A stretch of 64,000 bases of DNA from Nitrosophilus labii. Its GTDB lineage: Bacteria > Campylobacterota > Campylobacteria > Campylobacterales > Nitratiruptoraceae. Positions 25,743 through 35,979 of this stretch are shown here, piece by piece. Below the pieces are notes generated by a model that was not told where the DNA came from, searched no databases, and saw only the letters and a program-made list of their open reading frames with translations. The position numbers and the translations under genes were made by a program. The stretch lies in the NCBI RefSeq assembly GCF_014466985.1, contig NZ_AP022826.1, positions 620,001 through 684,000 on the forward strand, in the 5' to 3' direction. Positions within the stretch are counted from its first letter, which is position 1. Each line of letters begins with the position of its first letter.

Positions 25743-26899
25743 AAAAAGTTGTTATTAACAAAAAAGCGGCAAAAACTTTGAGAGAGTTTTTTCCTTGGAT
25801 ATATAGAAGCGATATAATCGATCATCAAAAGTTTGAAGCGGGAGAGTTGGTAAAAATAGTTGATGAAGAAGGAAAATCACTAGGAATTGGGTATATCAAT
25901 CTAAATAGTGTTATTTCTATCAGAGTTTTGGATTTTAAAATTCAAAATGTAGATAAAGATTTTTTTATAAAGCGTATTAAAGATGCTTTGCAACAAAGAG
26001 TCGATATATACTCTAACGCTTTTAGAGTGATCCACTCTGAAGCGGATATGCTTCCGGGACTCATAGTTGATAGATATGATGAGTATCTATCTTTGCAGAT
26101 AAATACGGCTGGAATGTTAAGATATAAAGATATTATTTTGGAAGCTTTAGTAGAAGTGTTAAGACCTAAAGGCGTAGTTATCGATGCTGATAGATACAGT
26201 TTGCAAAAGGAAGGGGTAGAGGTCTTTGAGCCTAAAATAGTAGGAAAAGTTCCTAATAATATCATTTTTGAAGAAAATGGCATAAAGTTTAGCGTAGATA
26301 TAACTAGCGGACAAAAGACGGGGTTTTATCTTGACCAAAGAAGAAACAGAGAGATAGTTAGCAGATATATTAAACAAAAATCCAAAGTTTTGGATCTCTT
26401 TTGTAATATCGGCGGGTTTGGACTTTATGCGGCTAAAAAAGCGGATGCTGATGTGGAGCTTGTCGATATCTCTAAAGAGGCGATTGAAAAAGCGAAAAAT
26501 AATTTTAAATTAAATAATGTAGAGGGCAAGTTTGTATGCGAAAATGTTTTTGATTACTTAAGAGTTTTGAGAGCAGGTGTAAAGAAGTATGATATGATTA
26601 TCATTGATCCTCCCTCTTTTGCTAAGAATAAAAACCAAAAAAAGGGAGCTTTAAGAGGCTTTAAAGATTTAATGGTAAATGCTTTGAAAATCGCAGATAA
26701 TCAGGGATATATAGCTATATTTTCTTGCTCATATTATGTATATGAAGAGGATTTGGTGCAAATTGCGCTAAAAGCGTCTAAAGATACGAAAAAGAGACTA
26801 AAAATAGTTGAAGTTCTATACCAAGATATTGATCATCCTTATGTAGTTAATATACCAACTTCCAAATATCTAAAAGGATTTTTGTTTAAGGTTTTATAG
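25739..26899 (+). CDS. RlmI-like class I SAM-dependent rRNA methyltransferase
   Basis: A 386-residue protein with an N-terminal PUA domain ('FPWIYRSDI', 'GELVKIVDEEGKSLGIGYIN') and a C-terminal Rossmann methyltransferase: motif I 'VLDLFCNIGGFGLYAAK', motif IV 'IIIDPPSFAK' and 'SCSYYV'. This is the RlmI/YccW layout, where the enzyme makes m5C in 23S rRNA. The RNA target cannot be confirmed. It overlaps folP by 4 bases and is followed by the long palindrome. Confidence 0.88.
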   Translation: MKKVVINKKAAKTLREFFPWIYRSDIIDHQKFEAGELVKIVDEEGKSLGIGYINLNSVISIRVLDFKIQNVDKDFFIKRIKDALQQRVDIYSNAFRVIHSEADMLPGLIVDRYDEYLSLQINTAGMLRYKDIILEALVEVLRPKGVVIDADRYSLQKEGVEVFEPKIVGKVPNNIIFEENGIKFSVDITSGQKTGFYLDQRRNREIVSRYIKQKSKVLDLFCNIGGFGLYAAKKADADVELVDISKEAIEKAKNNFKLNNVEGKFVCENVFDYLRVLRAGVKKYDMIIIDPPSFAKNKNQKKGALRGFKDLMVNALKIADNQGYIAIFSCSYYVYEEDLVQIALKASKDTKKRLKIVEVLYQDIDHPYVVNIPTSKYLKGFLFKVL

Positions 26900-26905
26900 T
26901 ATTGT

Positions 26906-27203
26906 TAATTGAGTGTTCTAAATAAATAGCAAATTTCGCTCAAGCAAGTTATCATTTTTGCTTTCGGCAACGCTTGAAAATTTTATTAAAAAGTGCGAAC
27001 GGGAGGAGCGTTAAGCCAGCACAAACTGCTTTGCGTTGGTAGCTCCGCACGGCGAGGCGTTTATACAAACTTGCATAGCCTACGCCAGGGGAGCGCCCCT
27101 TCGGGGTTGAGCGCACTTTTTTGCTCTTATGACCAACATAAAATTTTCAAGCTAAAATGACAAAGCTTTCGCTCAATTTCTATTTATTTAGAGGTTTCAA
27201 TTA
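26906..27203. repeat. 298-bp imperfect palindrome with GC-rich structured core
   Basis: The whole 328-base gene-free stretch between the RlmI-like gene and the MBL gene is one nested inverted repeat. Paired blocks, outside to inside: TAATTGA (26906-26912 / 27197-27203), TCTAAATAAATAG (26917-26929 / 27180-27192), GCTTGAAAATTTTAT (26972-26986 / 27138-27152), AAAAAGTGCG (26988-26997 / 27112-27121). The centre, about 27000-27110, is far richer in G and C than the neighbours and has its own hairpins (GGAGC/GCTCC at 27005/27042, GGCGT/ACGCC at 27056/27082, CCCC/GGGG at 27096/27103). No ORF fits it. It could be a mobile-element relic, a structured RNA or a large terminator. Confidence 0.85.
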
Positions 27204-27227
27204 TAAAAGAATCATAAAAGGCGACAT

Positions 27228-28217
27228 TTGGGGCAAAAAACAAGATATCTCTTAAACGAAAGATTAGAGACTATAAAATCAGATTTTAGAGGAGTTCCGT
27301 ATAAAAAAGGCAAATTTACCGGTGAATTTAGTGCAAGAGAACAAAAAATCTCTGTTAAGGCTAAAAATGTTTTTTCTTTTATAAAAAAGTTTATAAAAAA
27401 AGAGATTAAATTTGAAAAAAGTTCTTTGCCTATTATAAAAGATAGAAGCTTTTTATATGAAAAAGAGAATTTCATTATTTGGCTCGGGCATGCCTCCTTT
27501 TTGATACAATGCTCCCAAAAAAGGTTTTTGACCGATCCTTGTTTTCATACGATGCCTTTGAAAAAAAGGATAACTCCAGCTCCGTATCATATAAGAGAGT
27601 TAGGAGATATAGACTATCTTTTGATATCTCATGGTCATCACGATCATCTTGATTTAAAGAGTATAAAATATGCAAAAACACAGATAAAGATGGCACTATT
27701 ACCTCTTAAGATGGGGCGGCTTTTAAAAAGAGCAAATCCTCATATAAAGTTTCAAGAGGCAAGCTGGTATCAGAAATATGATCTGAAAGAGAGAGATATC
27801 GAGGTTTTTTTTCTCCCCGCACACCATTGGCACAGAAGAAATATTTTTGATTATAACAGAGTATTGTGGGGAAGTTTTTTGATAAAATGTAGAGGTAAAA
27901 ATATCTTTTTTGTGGGAGATAGCGGTTATAATACCCATTTTAGAGAGATAAAAAATATTTTTAAAAAAATAGATATAGTTATAATGCCAATAAATCCTCC
28001 GTATGTCATAAGCGGTAGTCATATGACCCATAAAGAGACTATTAAAGCGATAAAAGATTTGAATCCAGAATTTATCATTCCTATGCACTATGGTACTTTC
28101 AATCTTACTACACAATCTACAAGTGAACTTCTTTCTTGGTTTAAAAATCTAAAAAATCGTGAAGATATTAAGGCAAAACTTATTTTGCCCGACATCGGAG
28201 AAAAAAAAGTTATTTGA
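27228..28217 (+). CDS. MBL-fold metallohydrolase (UlaG/NAPE-PLD-like)
   Basis: A 329-residue cytosolic beta-lactamase-fold hydrolase. The metal motif is 'ISHGHHDHLDLKSI' (HxHxDH); further ligands are His in 'PAHHWHRR', Asp in 'FVGDSGYNTHF' and His in 'PMHYGTFNL'. 'GHASFLIQ' and 'LTDPCF' near the start are typical of the UlaG / NAPE-PLD-like branch, whose members cut phosphodiester or lactone bonds. The substrate is unknown. It has a TTG start with AAAGG upstream, 24 bases after the palindrome. Confidence 0.85.
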   Translation: MGQKTRYLLNERLETIKSDFRGVPYKKGKFTGEFSAREQKISVKAKNVFSFIKKFIKKEIKFEKSSLPIIKDRSFLYEKENFIIWLGHASFLIQCSQKRFLTDPCFHTMPLKKRITPAPYHIRELGDIDYLLISHGHHDHLDLKSIKYAKTQIKMALLPLKMGRLLKRANPHIKFQEASWYQKYDLKERDIEVFFLPAHHWHRRNIFDYNRVLWGSFLIKCRGKNIFFVGDSGYNTHFREIKNIFKKIDIVIMPINPPYVISGSHMTHKETIKAIKDLNPEFIIPMHYGTFNLTTQSTSELLSWFKNLKNREDIKAKLILPDIGEKKVI

Positions 28218-28326
28218 ATTTTAATAGAAATTATATATAATCTTTATTGTTTAAAGATTAAAGAAAAATTAAATTTTTTTATGGTTAAAATAGTTATGTT
28301 CATTAGTTTTCCATTTAAGGCAAAAA

Positions 28327-29424
28327 ATGTTGGAACTTCCTATTGAAGAGATATTTAAGAATTTAGAGAACGAAAAAGATTTTTTTGAAAGTTTTAAAGA
28401 CGAGTTTTCTAAGATTTTTGCGGAAAATATATCTCTTGCAAAACCTGGCCTTATGTCTATGTCTGCCCTTGAGACTTTCGGTATAAAGCTTTATGTACTT
28501 CTATTTAGTTTTAAAAAAAATCCTCTTAAAGAACTCTATTTGCTATCAAAAAATATGGCACAAAATGATATTAATCTAAATCCTGTGATAATAAAAGTTT
28601 TATTAAATAGCATAGGAATGTTTGCTTTGTATCTTTCAGAAAAGGAGAGCTCGATAGAAAAACTGAAAAATTTAATAATTTTAATTGATTTATATTTAAC
28701 TACAATTGATAAAGCGTATATGGATTATCTTGAAGAAATCAAAGAAGATCTTGAAACTAAAAAAGAAGAGAGCAATGAAATCATACTTTCGCTCTTTGAG
28801 AAAATTAAAATAAATAACGATGAACTTGAGATTTTGGATTTTTATAAAGAGCTTCCAGTGGTACTGAAAAGCAAAGTTTTAAAAATAGACAATAAAAACA
28901 AAACTATCGAAGTTTCTATAAAAACTGGTAAATTCGGGTATTTAAAAAAAGAAGATAGTTGTTTTTTGAAACATAAATATTTCCCAAAATCGATTTTTGC
29001 AAATATTTTAGATAGTAATCCAAAAAACGAGACGTTAATTCTTTATAATTTTAAATTTACGGAAATAGCTCAGGAAAAAAGAAAATTTGTAAGAGTTCAG
29101 CCAAAAGAGAAGATTGAAACGAAGATAATCTTTTCAGGAAAAATCTATAAGGGGTATATTAAAGATATTTCCGTTGGTGGTGTTGGTATTTTGATGAAAG
29201 ACTTTAAAGATTTGAAGGTTGGATTGACTATCGAGTTATATTTTAAACTTTTTACGGGAGAAGTAAATACACAAGGGATAATTAGACATATATCTAAAAT
29301 AGGTAATTTTGTCTCAGTTGGAGTAGAGTTTTTATCACACTCTGATATAAAAAGAGAGGAAGTAATTTCTGGATATGTCATACATAGACAATTTGAGATT
29401 TTAAAGGAGCTAAAGAGTTTATGA
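28327..29424 (+). CDS. PilZ-domain c-di-GMP effector
   Basis: A 365-residue cytosolic protein. The N-terminal 150 residues are all helical and unrecognised. Residues about 175-255 look like a YcgR-N-type beta domain ('KIDNKNKTIEVSIKTGKFGYL'). The C-terminal PilZ domain holds both signature parts: 'RKFVRVQP' (RxxxR-like) and 'DISVGGVGI' (DxSxxG). It should bind c-di-GMP and pass the signal to a partner. The stop overlaps the start of the diheme protein gene by 4 bases, and a c-di-GMP phosphodiesterase follows in the same operon. Confidence 0.85.
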   Translation: MLELPIEEIFKNLENEKDFFESFKDEFSKIFAENISLAKPGLMSMSALETFGIKLYVLLFSFKKNPLKELYLLSKNMAQNDINLNPVIIKVLLNSIGMFALYLSEKESSIEKLKNLIILIDLYLTTIDKAYMDYLEEIKEDLETKKEESNEIILSLFEKIKINNDELEILDFYKELPVVLKSKVLKIDNKNKTIEVSIKTGKFGYLKKEDSCFLKHKYFPKSIFANILDSNPKNETLILYNFKFTEIAQEKRKFVRVQPKEKIETKIIFSGKIYKGYIKDISVGGVGILMKDFKDLKVGLTIELYFKLFTGEVNTQGIIRHISKIGNFVSVGVEFLSHSDIKREEVISGYVIHRQFEILKELKSL

Positions 29425-30278
29425 TGAGGGTTGCTCTTTTTACTTTTATATTTTTTTCTCTACTGTTTGCAAAAGGCCCTATTGAGCCTATTCCAAAAAG
29501 ATTAATAGTAGATAAACAGAAAGCTAAAATAGGTAAGATCTTATTTTATGATCCTAATCTTTCAAAAGATAAAAAAGTATCTTGTGCTACTTGTCATAAG
29601 AAAGAGTATGGTGGAGCAAACAACGAGGAAAAAGGAACCGGAGTATTTGGCAGAAAGACGAAATACAATGTGCCATCAATATACAATCTGAGATTTCAGT
29701 ATGTATACGGTTGGAAAAACAAAAAATATGACTTAAAGAAGAAAATTGAAGAAGTTATGAAAAATCCAAATATTATGGAAGCCGATTTTAATGAGATAGT
29801 AGCTTATATTAATAGTAATAATTTTTTAAAAAAGATTTTTTCAAAAGCTTATAAAAATATAAACAAAGATGCTGTTATTGACGCTCTTTATAATTACCTT
29901 TTAACTCTCAATACAACTGAATCTAAGTTTGATAGATATCTTTTAGGATATGAAGAGCTTTCTTCAAAAGAAAAAAGCGGTTTTGAACTTTTCAAAAGAT
30001 ATGGTTGTATTGCATGTCATAATGGAAAAAGCTTGGGAGGCCATTTTTATTTTAAACGCGGATATTTTTTGGATGAGAACAATCAAGAGTTTATAAAATG
30101 TCCGTCACTTAGAAACGTAGAAGAAAGTGCACCATATTTTCATGACGGTAAGATTAAAACTTTAGAAGAGGCTATAAAGTGGATGGCTAGAGCACAGCTT
30201 GGAAGAGATATAAGTGATGAGAATGCTCAAAAGATAGCAGAGTTTTTGAAATGTTTGACAGGAAAAGTAAATGATTAA
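29421..30278 (+). CDS. Diheme cytochrome c peroxidase family protein
   Basis: A 285-residue periplasmic protein with signal peptide 'MMRVALFTFIFFSLLFA'. Two heme sites, CATCH (about residue 52) and CIACH (about 194), match the two-domain layout of bacterial diheme peroxidases (CcpA/MauG family). 'GKILFYDPNLSKDKKVSCATC' and 'APYFHDGKIKTLEEAIKWM' are characteristic. It is shorter than classical CcpA (about 320), so it may be a MauG-like oxidase or electron carrier. Overlaps with PilZ and GGDEF-EAL genes on both sides show one operon. Confidence 0.88.
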   Translation: MMRVALFTFIFFSLLFAKGPIEPIPKRLIVDKQKAKIGKILFYDPNLSKDKKVSCATCHKKEYGGANNEEKGTGVFGRKTKYNVPSIYNLRFQYVYGWKNKKYDLKKKIEEVMKNPNIMEADFNEIVAYINSNNFLKKIFSKAYKNINKDAVIDALYNYLLTLNTTESKFDRYLLGYEELSSKEKSGFELFKRYGCIACHNGKSLGGHFYFKRGYFLDENNQEFIKCPSLRNVEESAPYFHDGKIKTLEEAIKWMARAQLGRDISDENAQKIAEFLKCLTGKVND

Positions 30279-32322
30279 ATGGATTAGACTTTTTGTTGTT
30301 GTTATTTTTCTAATTTTTTTCGCTCTTTATGTTAAAAAGATTTTGGATTATGAAAATGTTTCGAAACTTTTTAGTTTTGAAAATAAAATAGACAATCTTG
30401 GAAGTTTTAACCACTTTTTGAACGACGAGATTGAAAAGATAGTAGGATATAGGTATGTAAACTATGATGACATAATTGAAAATATTAAAAAGTTTAAAAA
30501 GAGTTTTGAAGAGATAAAAAAAGATGAGTTAGTAGATAAAATCGGTTTGAGAGACAAACTTGAAAAGGTATATGAAAAGTTTGAAAAAGAGATGTATATA
30601 ATCGAAAGGATTATACAAGAATCAGCAGTTATAAAGAGTTCATTTTTATATCTTCCTTCTTTGGAAAAAGAGATTATGGTATCAGGTTTACGGGATAAAA
30701 AAGTGATAGAATCTATTCATGAAGTCTTGGAGATACTTTCATATCAGATTTTTTTAAGAGACAAAAATATAAACGGAAAGTTTTATGAAAAAATAGATAT
30801 TATTAAAAATTTCAAAACAGACGACAAAAAGTTAGCTAATGCATTGAAAAATTTTTATAATCATTCTATGCTCATATACAACTCTATAGGAAACTTGACT
30901 CCTCTTTTAATAAATTTTCAAATAATAAATAAAAATTTAACTAAAACTATAGATAAATTAACAATTGCTATCTATAAATATGAAGAAAATTTAAAAAAGA
31001 GAAATCTTTTTATTGAAGGTTTGCTGCATAGCTCAATGTTTATTTTTGCCGGAATGATTTTTTATCTTATCAATAAAGAGCAAAAAATAGAGAATGAACT
31101 AAAAAGAATGGCCGAATATGACTATTTAACAGGTCTTCCTAACAGATATAGACTTTTGAAAGACCTTAAAAACATAAAAAAGTTAAAAAAATGGGTTTAT
31201 ATAGTTAGATTTGATATAGACAATTTTGCATATATTAATGAAAAGTTTGGAACTGCGATTGGCGATAAGGTTTTGAGATTTTTCACTGAGATTTTAAATA
31301 AACATTGTCCAAAAAGTGTTTATAGAGTTACTTCTGATGAATTTGTTGCATTATGTAAAACTGAAAAAGAGGAGGATATCCTCTATTTTTTTAAAAACCT
31401 AAGCAATGATATTAAAAAACATTCTCCCTACTATTTTACAATAAGTGCCGGAGCTTATAAACTAACAGAGGATTTCGATATAGAAAAACTAAACTATTAT
31501 CTACACTCTGCTATATACAGTGCTAAAAAGAGAGGGGGAGATAATCTAGTTTTTTATAGTGACAAAGATTTTTTCATAAAAGAGTATCAATATTTTTCCA
31601 ATATTGGAACTGAAATAAAAAAAGAGATAGAAGAATCCATAAAAGAGGATAGATTTTTTTTGTGTTTTCAGCCTATTTGGAAGACAAAGGAAAAGAAGAT
31701 TGTAAAATATGAGGTTTTGGTAAGGTTGCAAAAAAACAATACAATTATACCTCCTGTAGATTTCATAGAACTTGCAGAAAAGTTCAATCTTATAGGTAAA
31801 ATTACTAGAATAGTAATAAAAAAGGCTTTTAGAGTCTTTAAAGAAAAAAGAATTCCTATCTCTATAAACCTTTCCGCTTTAGATATATTGGACGAAACTC
31901 TTATAGAGTTTATAGTCCAACAGAGCAAAAATTTTAAAGTAGAAAACAGATTTATTACTTTTGAAGTTACCGAAACGGCAGTTGTAAACGATATTGATAA
32001 GGGAATTGGCTTTATTAAAGAGCTTAGAAAATATGGATTTAAGTTTGCAATAGACGATTTTGGAGTTGGTTACAGCTCATTAAAATATATTTATGATATG
32101 CCTGTCGATTATATAAAAATAGACGGCTCTTTTATAAGAAAACTTGATAAAGATGAAAATATGAAAGAGTTTGTAAAAAATATAAATACAATTATAAAAA
32201 GCTCTAATAAACTCTCAATTGCCGAATATGTAGAGAATGAGAAGATATTGAAAATTCTTGAAGAGATTGGCGTGGATTATGCTCAAGGCTATTTTATAGG
32301 AAAACCCTCTTTTACTATCTAA
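30271..32322 (+). CDS. Membrane c-di-GMP phosphodiesterase with degenerate GGDEF
   Basis: A 683-residue protein: membrane segment 5-23, an all-helical periplasmic sensor (about 24-248), membrane segment 250-267, a GGDEF domain and an EAL domain. The GGDEF active-site loop reads TSDEF (354-358), so cyclase activity is unlikely; the domain may bind GTP as a regulator. The EAL domain keeps its catalytic set: E481 in 'EVLVRL', N in 'INLSA', E in 'EVTET', DD595-596 in 'AIDDFG', K616 in 'DYIKID', E in 'AEYVEN', and 'QGYFIGKP'. It probably hydrolyses c-di-GMP in response to a periplasmic signal, perhaps from the co-encoded diheme protein. Confidence 0.9.
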   Translation: MIKWIRLFVVVIFLIFFALYVKKILDYENVSKLFSFENKIDNLGSFNHFLNDEIEKIVGYRYVNYDDIIENIKKFKKSFEEIKKDELVDKIGLRDKLEKVYEKFEKEMYIIERIIQESAVIKSSFLYLPSLEKEIMVSGLRDKKVIESIHEVLEILSYQIFLRDKNINGKFYEKIDIIKNFKTDDKKLANALKNFYNHSMLIYNSIGNLTPLLINFQIINKNLTKTIDKLTIAIYKYEENLKKRNLFIEGLLHSSMFIFAGMIFYLINKEQKIENELKRMAEYDYLTGLPNRYRLLKDLKNIKKLKKWVYIVRFDIDNFAYINEKFGTAIGDKVLRFFTEILNKHCPKSVYRVTSDEFVALCKTEKEEDILYFFKNLSNDIKKHSPYYFTISAGAYKLTEDFDIEKLNYYLHSAIYSAKKRGGDNLVFYSDKDFFIKEYQYFSNIGTEIKKEIEESIKEDRFFLCFQPIWKTKEKKIVKYEVLVRLQKNNTIIPPVDFIELAEKFNLIGKITRIVIKKAFRVFKEKRIPISINLSALDILDETLIEFIVQQSKNFKVENRFITFEVTETAVVNDIDKGIGFIKELRKYGFKFAIDDFGVGYSSLKYIYDMPVDYIKIDGSFIRKLDKDENMKEFVKNINTIIKSSNKLSIAEYVENEKILKILEEIGVDYAQGYFIGKPSFTI

Positions 32323-32378
32323 ACTAAGACAAAAAAACTCTTTTAAACCTTATCTTGTTATAATTTTTAAAAAAATAA

Positions 32379-34370
<1,992 letters not shown>

Positions 34371-34377
34371 GTATTTT

Positions 34378-35097
34378 GTGAGACTGGATAAGTTTTTATT
34401 TGAAAAAGGTTATGTTCAAAGCAGAAGTAGAGCGAAAGAGTATATACAGAATGGTTTTGTAAAAGTTGATGGTAGAGTTATAAAGAGTTCTTCTTTTAAA
34501 GTTGGCGAAGAGAGTATGATTGAGATCTTGAAAAAAGATGAGTATGTAAGCAGAGCCGCGGAAAAACTTAAAAGTTTTTTAAAAGGAGGTGAATATGAGT
34601 TTATCAAAGGCTCTATTTGCCTCGATGTGGGAGCTAGTACAGGGGGCTTTACTCAAGTTTTGCTCCAAAAAGGAGCTTTGAGGGTTTACGCTTTGGATGT
34701 TGGCTCTTCTCAATTGTATGAAACTTTAAAAAAAGATAAAAGAGTTGTTAACCTGGAAAAAACAGATATAAGAGATTTTTTCCCGCTAAAAAGATTTGAG
34801 GTAGTTACTTGTGATGTCTCGTTTATAAGCCTTCATAAGATATTATCTGAACTAGATAGAGTATCAAAGGGCGATTTGATAATACTTTTTAAGCCTCAAT
34901 ATGAAGTGGGAAAAGATGTAAAAAGAGACAAAAAAGGCGTCGTTTTGGATAATGAAGCTATCCAAAATGCTAAAGAGAGGTTTGAAAAAGAGTGTGAAAA
35001 ACTAGGCTGGAGGCTTGTTAGAAAAGAGGTTTCAGTTGTAAAAGGGAAAGAAGGAAATGAAGAGTTTTTTTACCATTTTAAAAAGGATATAGGTTGA
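34378..35097 (+). CDS. tlyA: TlyA family rRNA 2'-O-methyltransferase
   Basis: A 239-residue protein with an N-terminal S4 RNA-binding domain ('MRLDKFLFEKGYVQSRSRAK') and an FtsJ-like SAM methyltransferase ('CLDVGASTGGFTQVLL', 'CDVSFISL', 'LFKPQYE'). TlyA methylates 2'-hydroxyls in 23S and sometimes 16S rRNA and affects capreomycin sensitivity; older annotation calls it hemolysin. It has a GTG start 7 bases after ligA. The stop overlaps ribF. Confidence 0.94.
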   Translation: MRLDKFLFEKGYVQSRSRAKEYIQNGFVKVDGRVIKSSSFKVGEESMIEILKKDEYVSRAAEKLKSFLKGGEYEFIKGSICLDVGASTGGFTQVLLQKGALRVYALDVGSSQLYETLKKDKRVVNLEKTDIRDFFPLKRFEVVTCDVSFISLHKILSELDRVSKGDLIILFKPQYEVGKDVKRDKKGVVLDNEAIQNAKERFEKECEKLGWRLVRKEVSVVKGKEGNEEFFYHFKKDIG

Positions 35098-35927
35098 TTG
35101 GTAAAAATATGAGTGAGATAGAAGATATAGCTTTGGGCGCATTTGATGGAATGCATCTAGGCCATAAAGCTCTTTTTGATAGGCTTAGTGAAAAAGGTGC
35201 CGTAGTAATTATAGACAAGCACAATGCAAATATAACTCCCGGCAGATATAGATGTGAATATGTAGATCGCCCTTGTTTTTTTTATGATATAAAAGATATA
35301 AAAGAACTTGACGCAAAAGGTTTTTTGGAAAGAGTAAAAAAAGATTTCCCTAAGCTTAAAAAGATAGTAGTCGGTTACGATTTTGCATTTGGAAAAGATA
35401 GAAAATACTCTATTGAAGATTTAAAAAAATATTTTGACGGTGTGATTGAAGTGGTAGATGAGGTCAAAAAAGATGGTATTTCTGTTCACTCAAGAGTAAT
35501 AAGAGAGTTTATCAAAAAAGGTGATATAAAAAGAGCCAATACTCTTTTAGGCCATACATATAAGATAGTTGGAGAGGTTGTAAAAGGACAGGGACTCGGC
35601 AAGAAAAAACTATATCCTACAGTAAATGTCAACCCTAAAGATTTCGTTTTGCCCAAAAACGGTGTTTATGCAACTATAACCGATGTAAACGGTTTTTATG
35701 AGCCTTCCGTAACTTTTATAGGAAAAAGAGTTTCAACTGACAAAATATTTTCAGTAGAGTCTCATATCATAGGTAAAGATATAGGAGAGGCTAAAGGGGA
35801 AGTGACGATTTTGTTTTTTGATAGAATAAGAGACAATAAAAAATTTGACAATTTAGAAGATCTGAAAAAGCAGATAGAAAAGGATATAGATATTGCTCTT
35901 GAAATTGTTAAAGAGCATATTATATAA
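35094..35927 (+). CDS. ribF: Bifunctional riboflavin kinase / FAD synthetase
   Basis: A 277-residue protein making FMN and FAD. The N-terminal FAD synthetase part has 'ALGAFDGMHLGHKAL' and 'VGYDFAFGKDRKYS'; 'VHSRVIREFIKKGDIKRAN' leads to the kinase part ('VVKGQGLGKKKLYPTVNV', 'NGVYATI'). The usual GxFDGvHlGH motif is intact. I use the TTG at 35094, which overlaps the tlyA stop and has AAAGGAT upstream; an ATG at 35109 is possible. Confidence 0.93.
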   Translation: MIGKNMSEIEDIALGAFDGMHLGHKALFDRLSEKGAVVIIDKHNANITPGRYRCEYVDRPCFFYDIKDIKELDAKGFLERVKKDFPKLKKIVVGYDFAFGKDRKYSIEDLKKYFDGVIEVVDEVKKDGISVHSRVIREFIKKGDIKRANTLLGHTYKIVGEVVKGQGLGKKKLYPTVNVNPKDFVLPKNGVYATITDVNGFYEPSVTFIGKRVSTDKIFSVESHIIGKDIGEAKGEVTILFFDRIRDNKKFDNLEDLKKQIEKDIDIALEIVKEHII

Positions 35928-35979
35928 GAATTAACGTCTATTATTCTCAATTTTCAATCCCAAATTTAAATCAAGGAAA

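Noticed and set aside
26900-27227. tRNA or known riboswitch in the GC-rich palindrome core
   Set aside because: No cloverleaf with a T-loop GTTCRA motif, and no riboswitch core that I recognise.
31546-31928. Minus-strand open frames inside the GGDEF-EAL gene
   Set aside because: Two short antisense frames within a gene with clear catalytic motifs; no independent signals.
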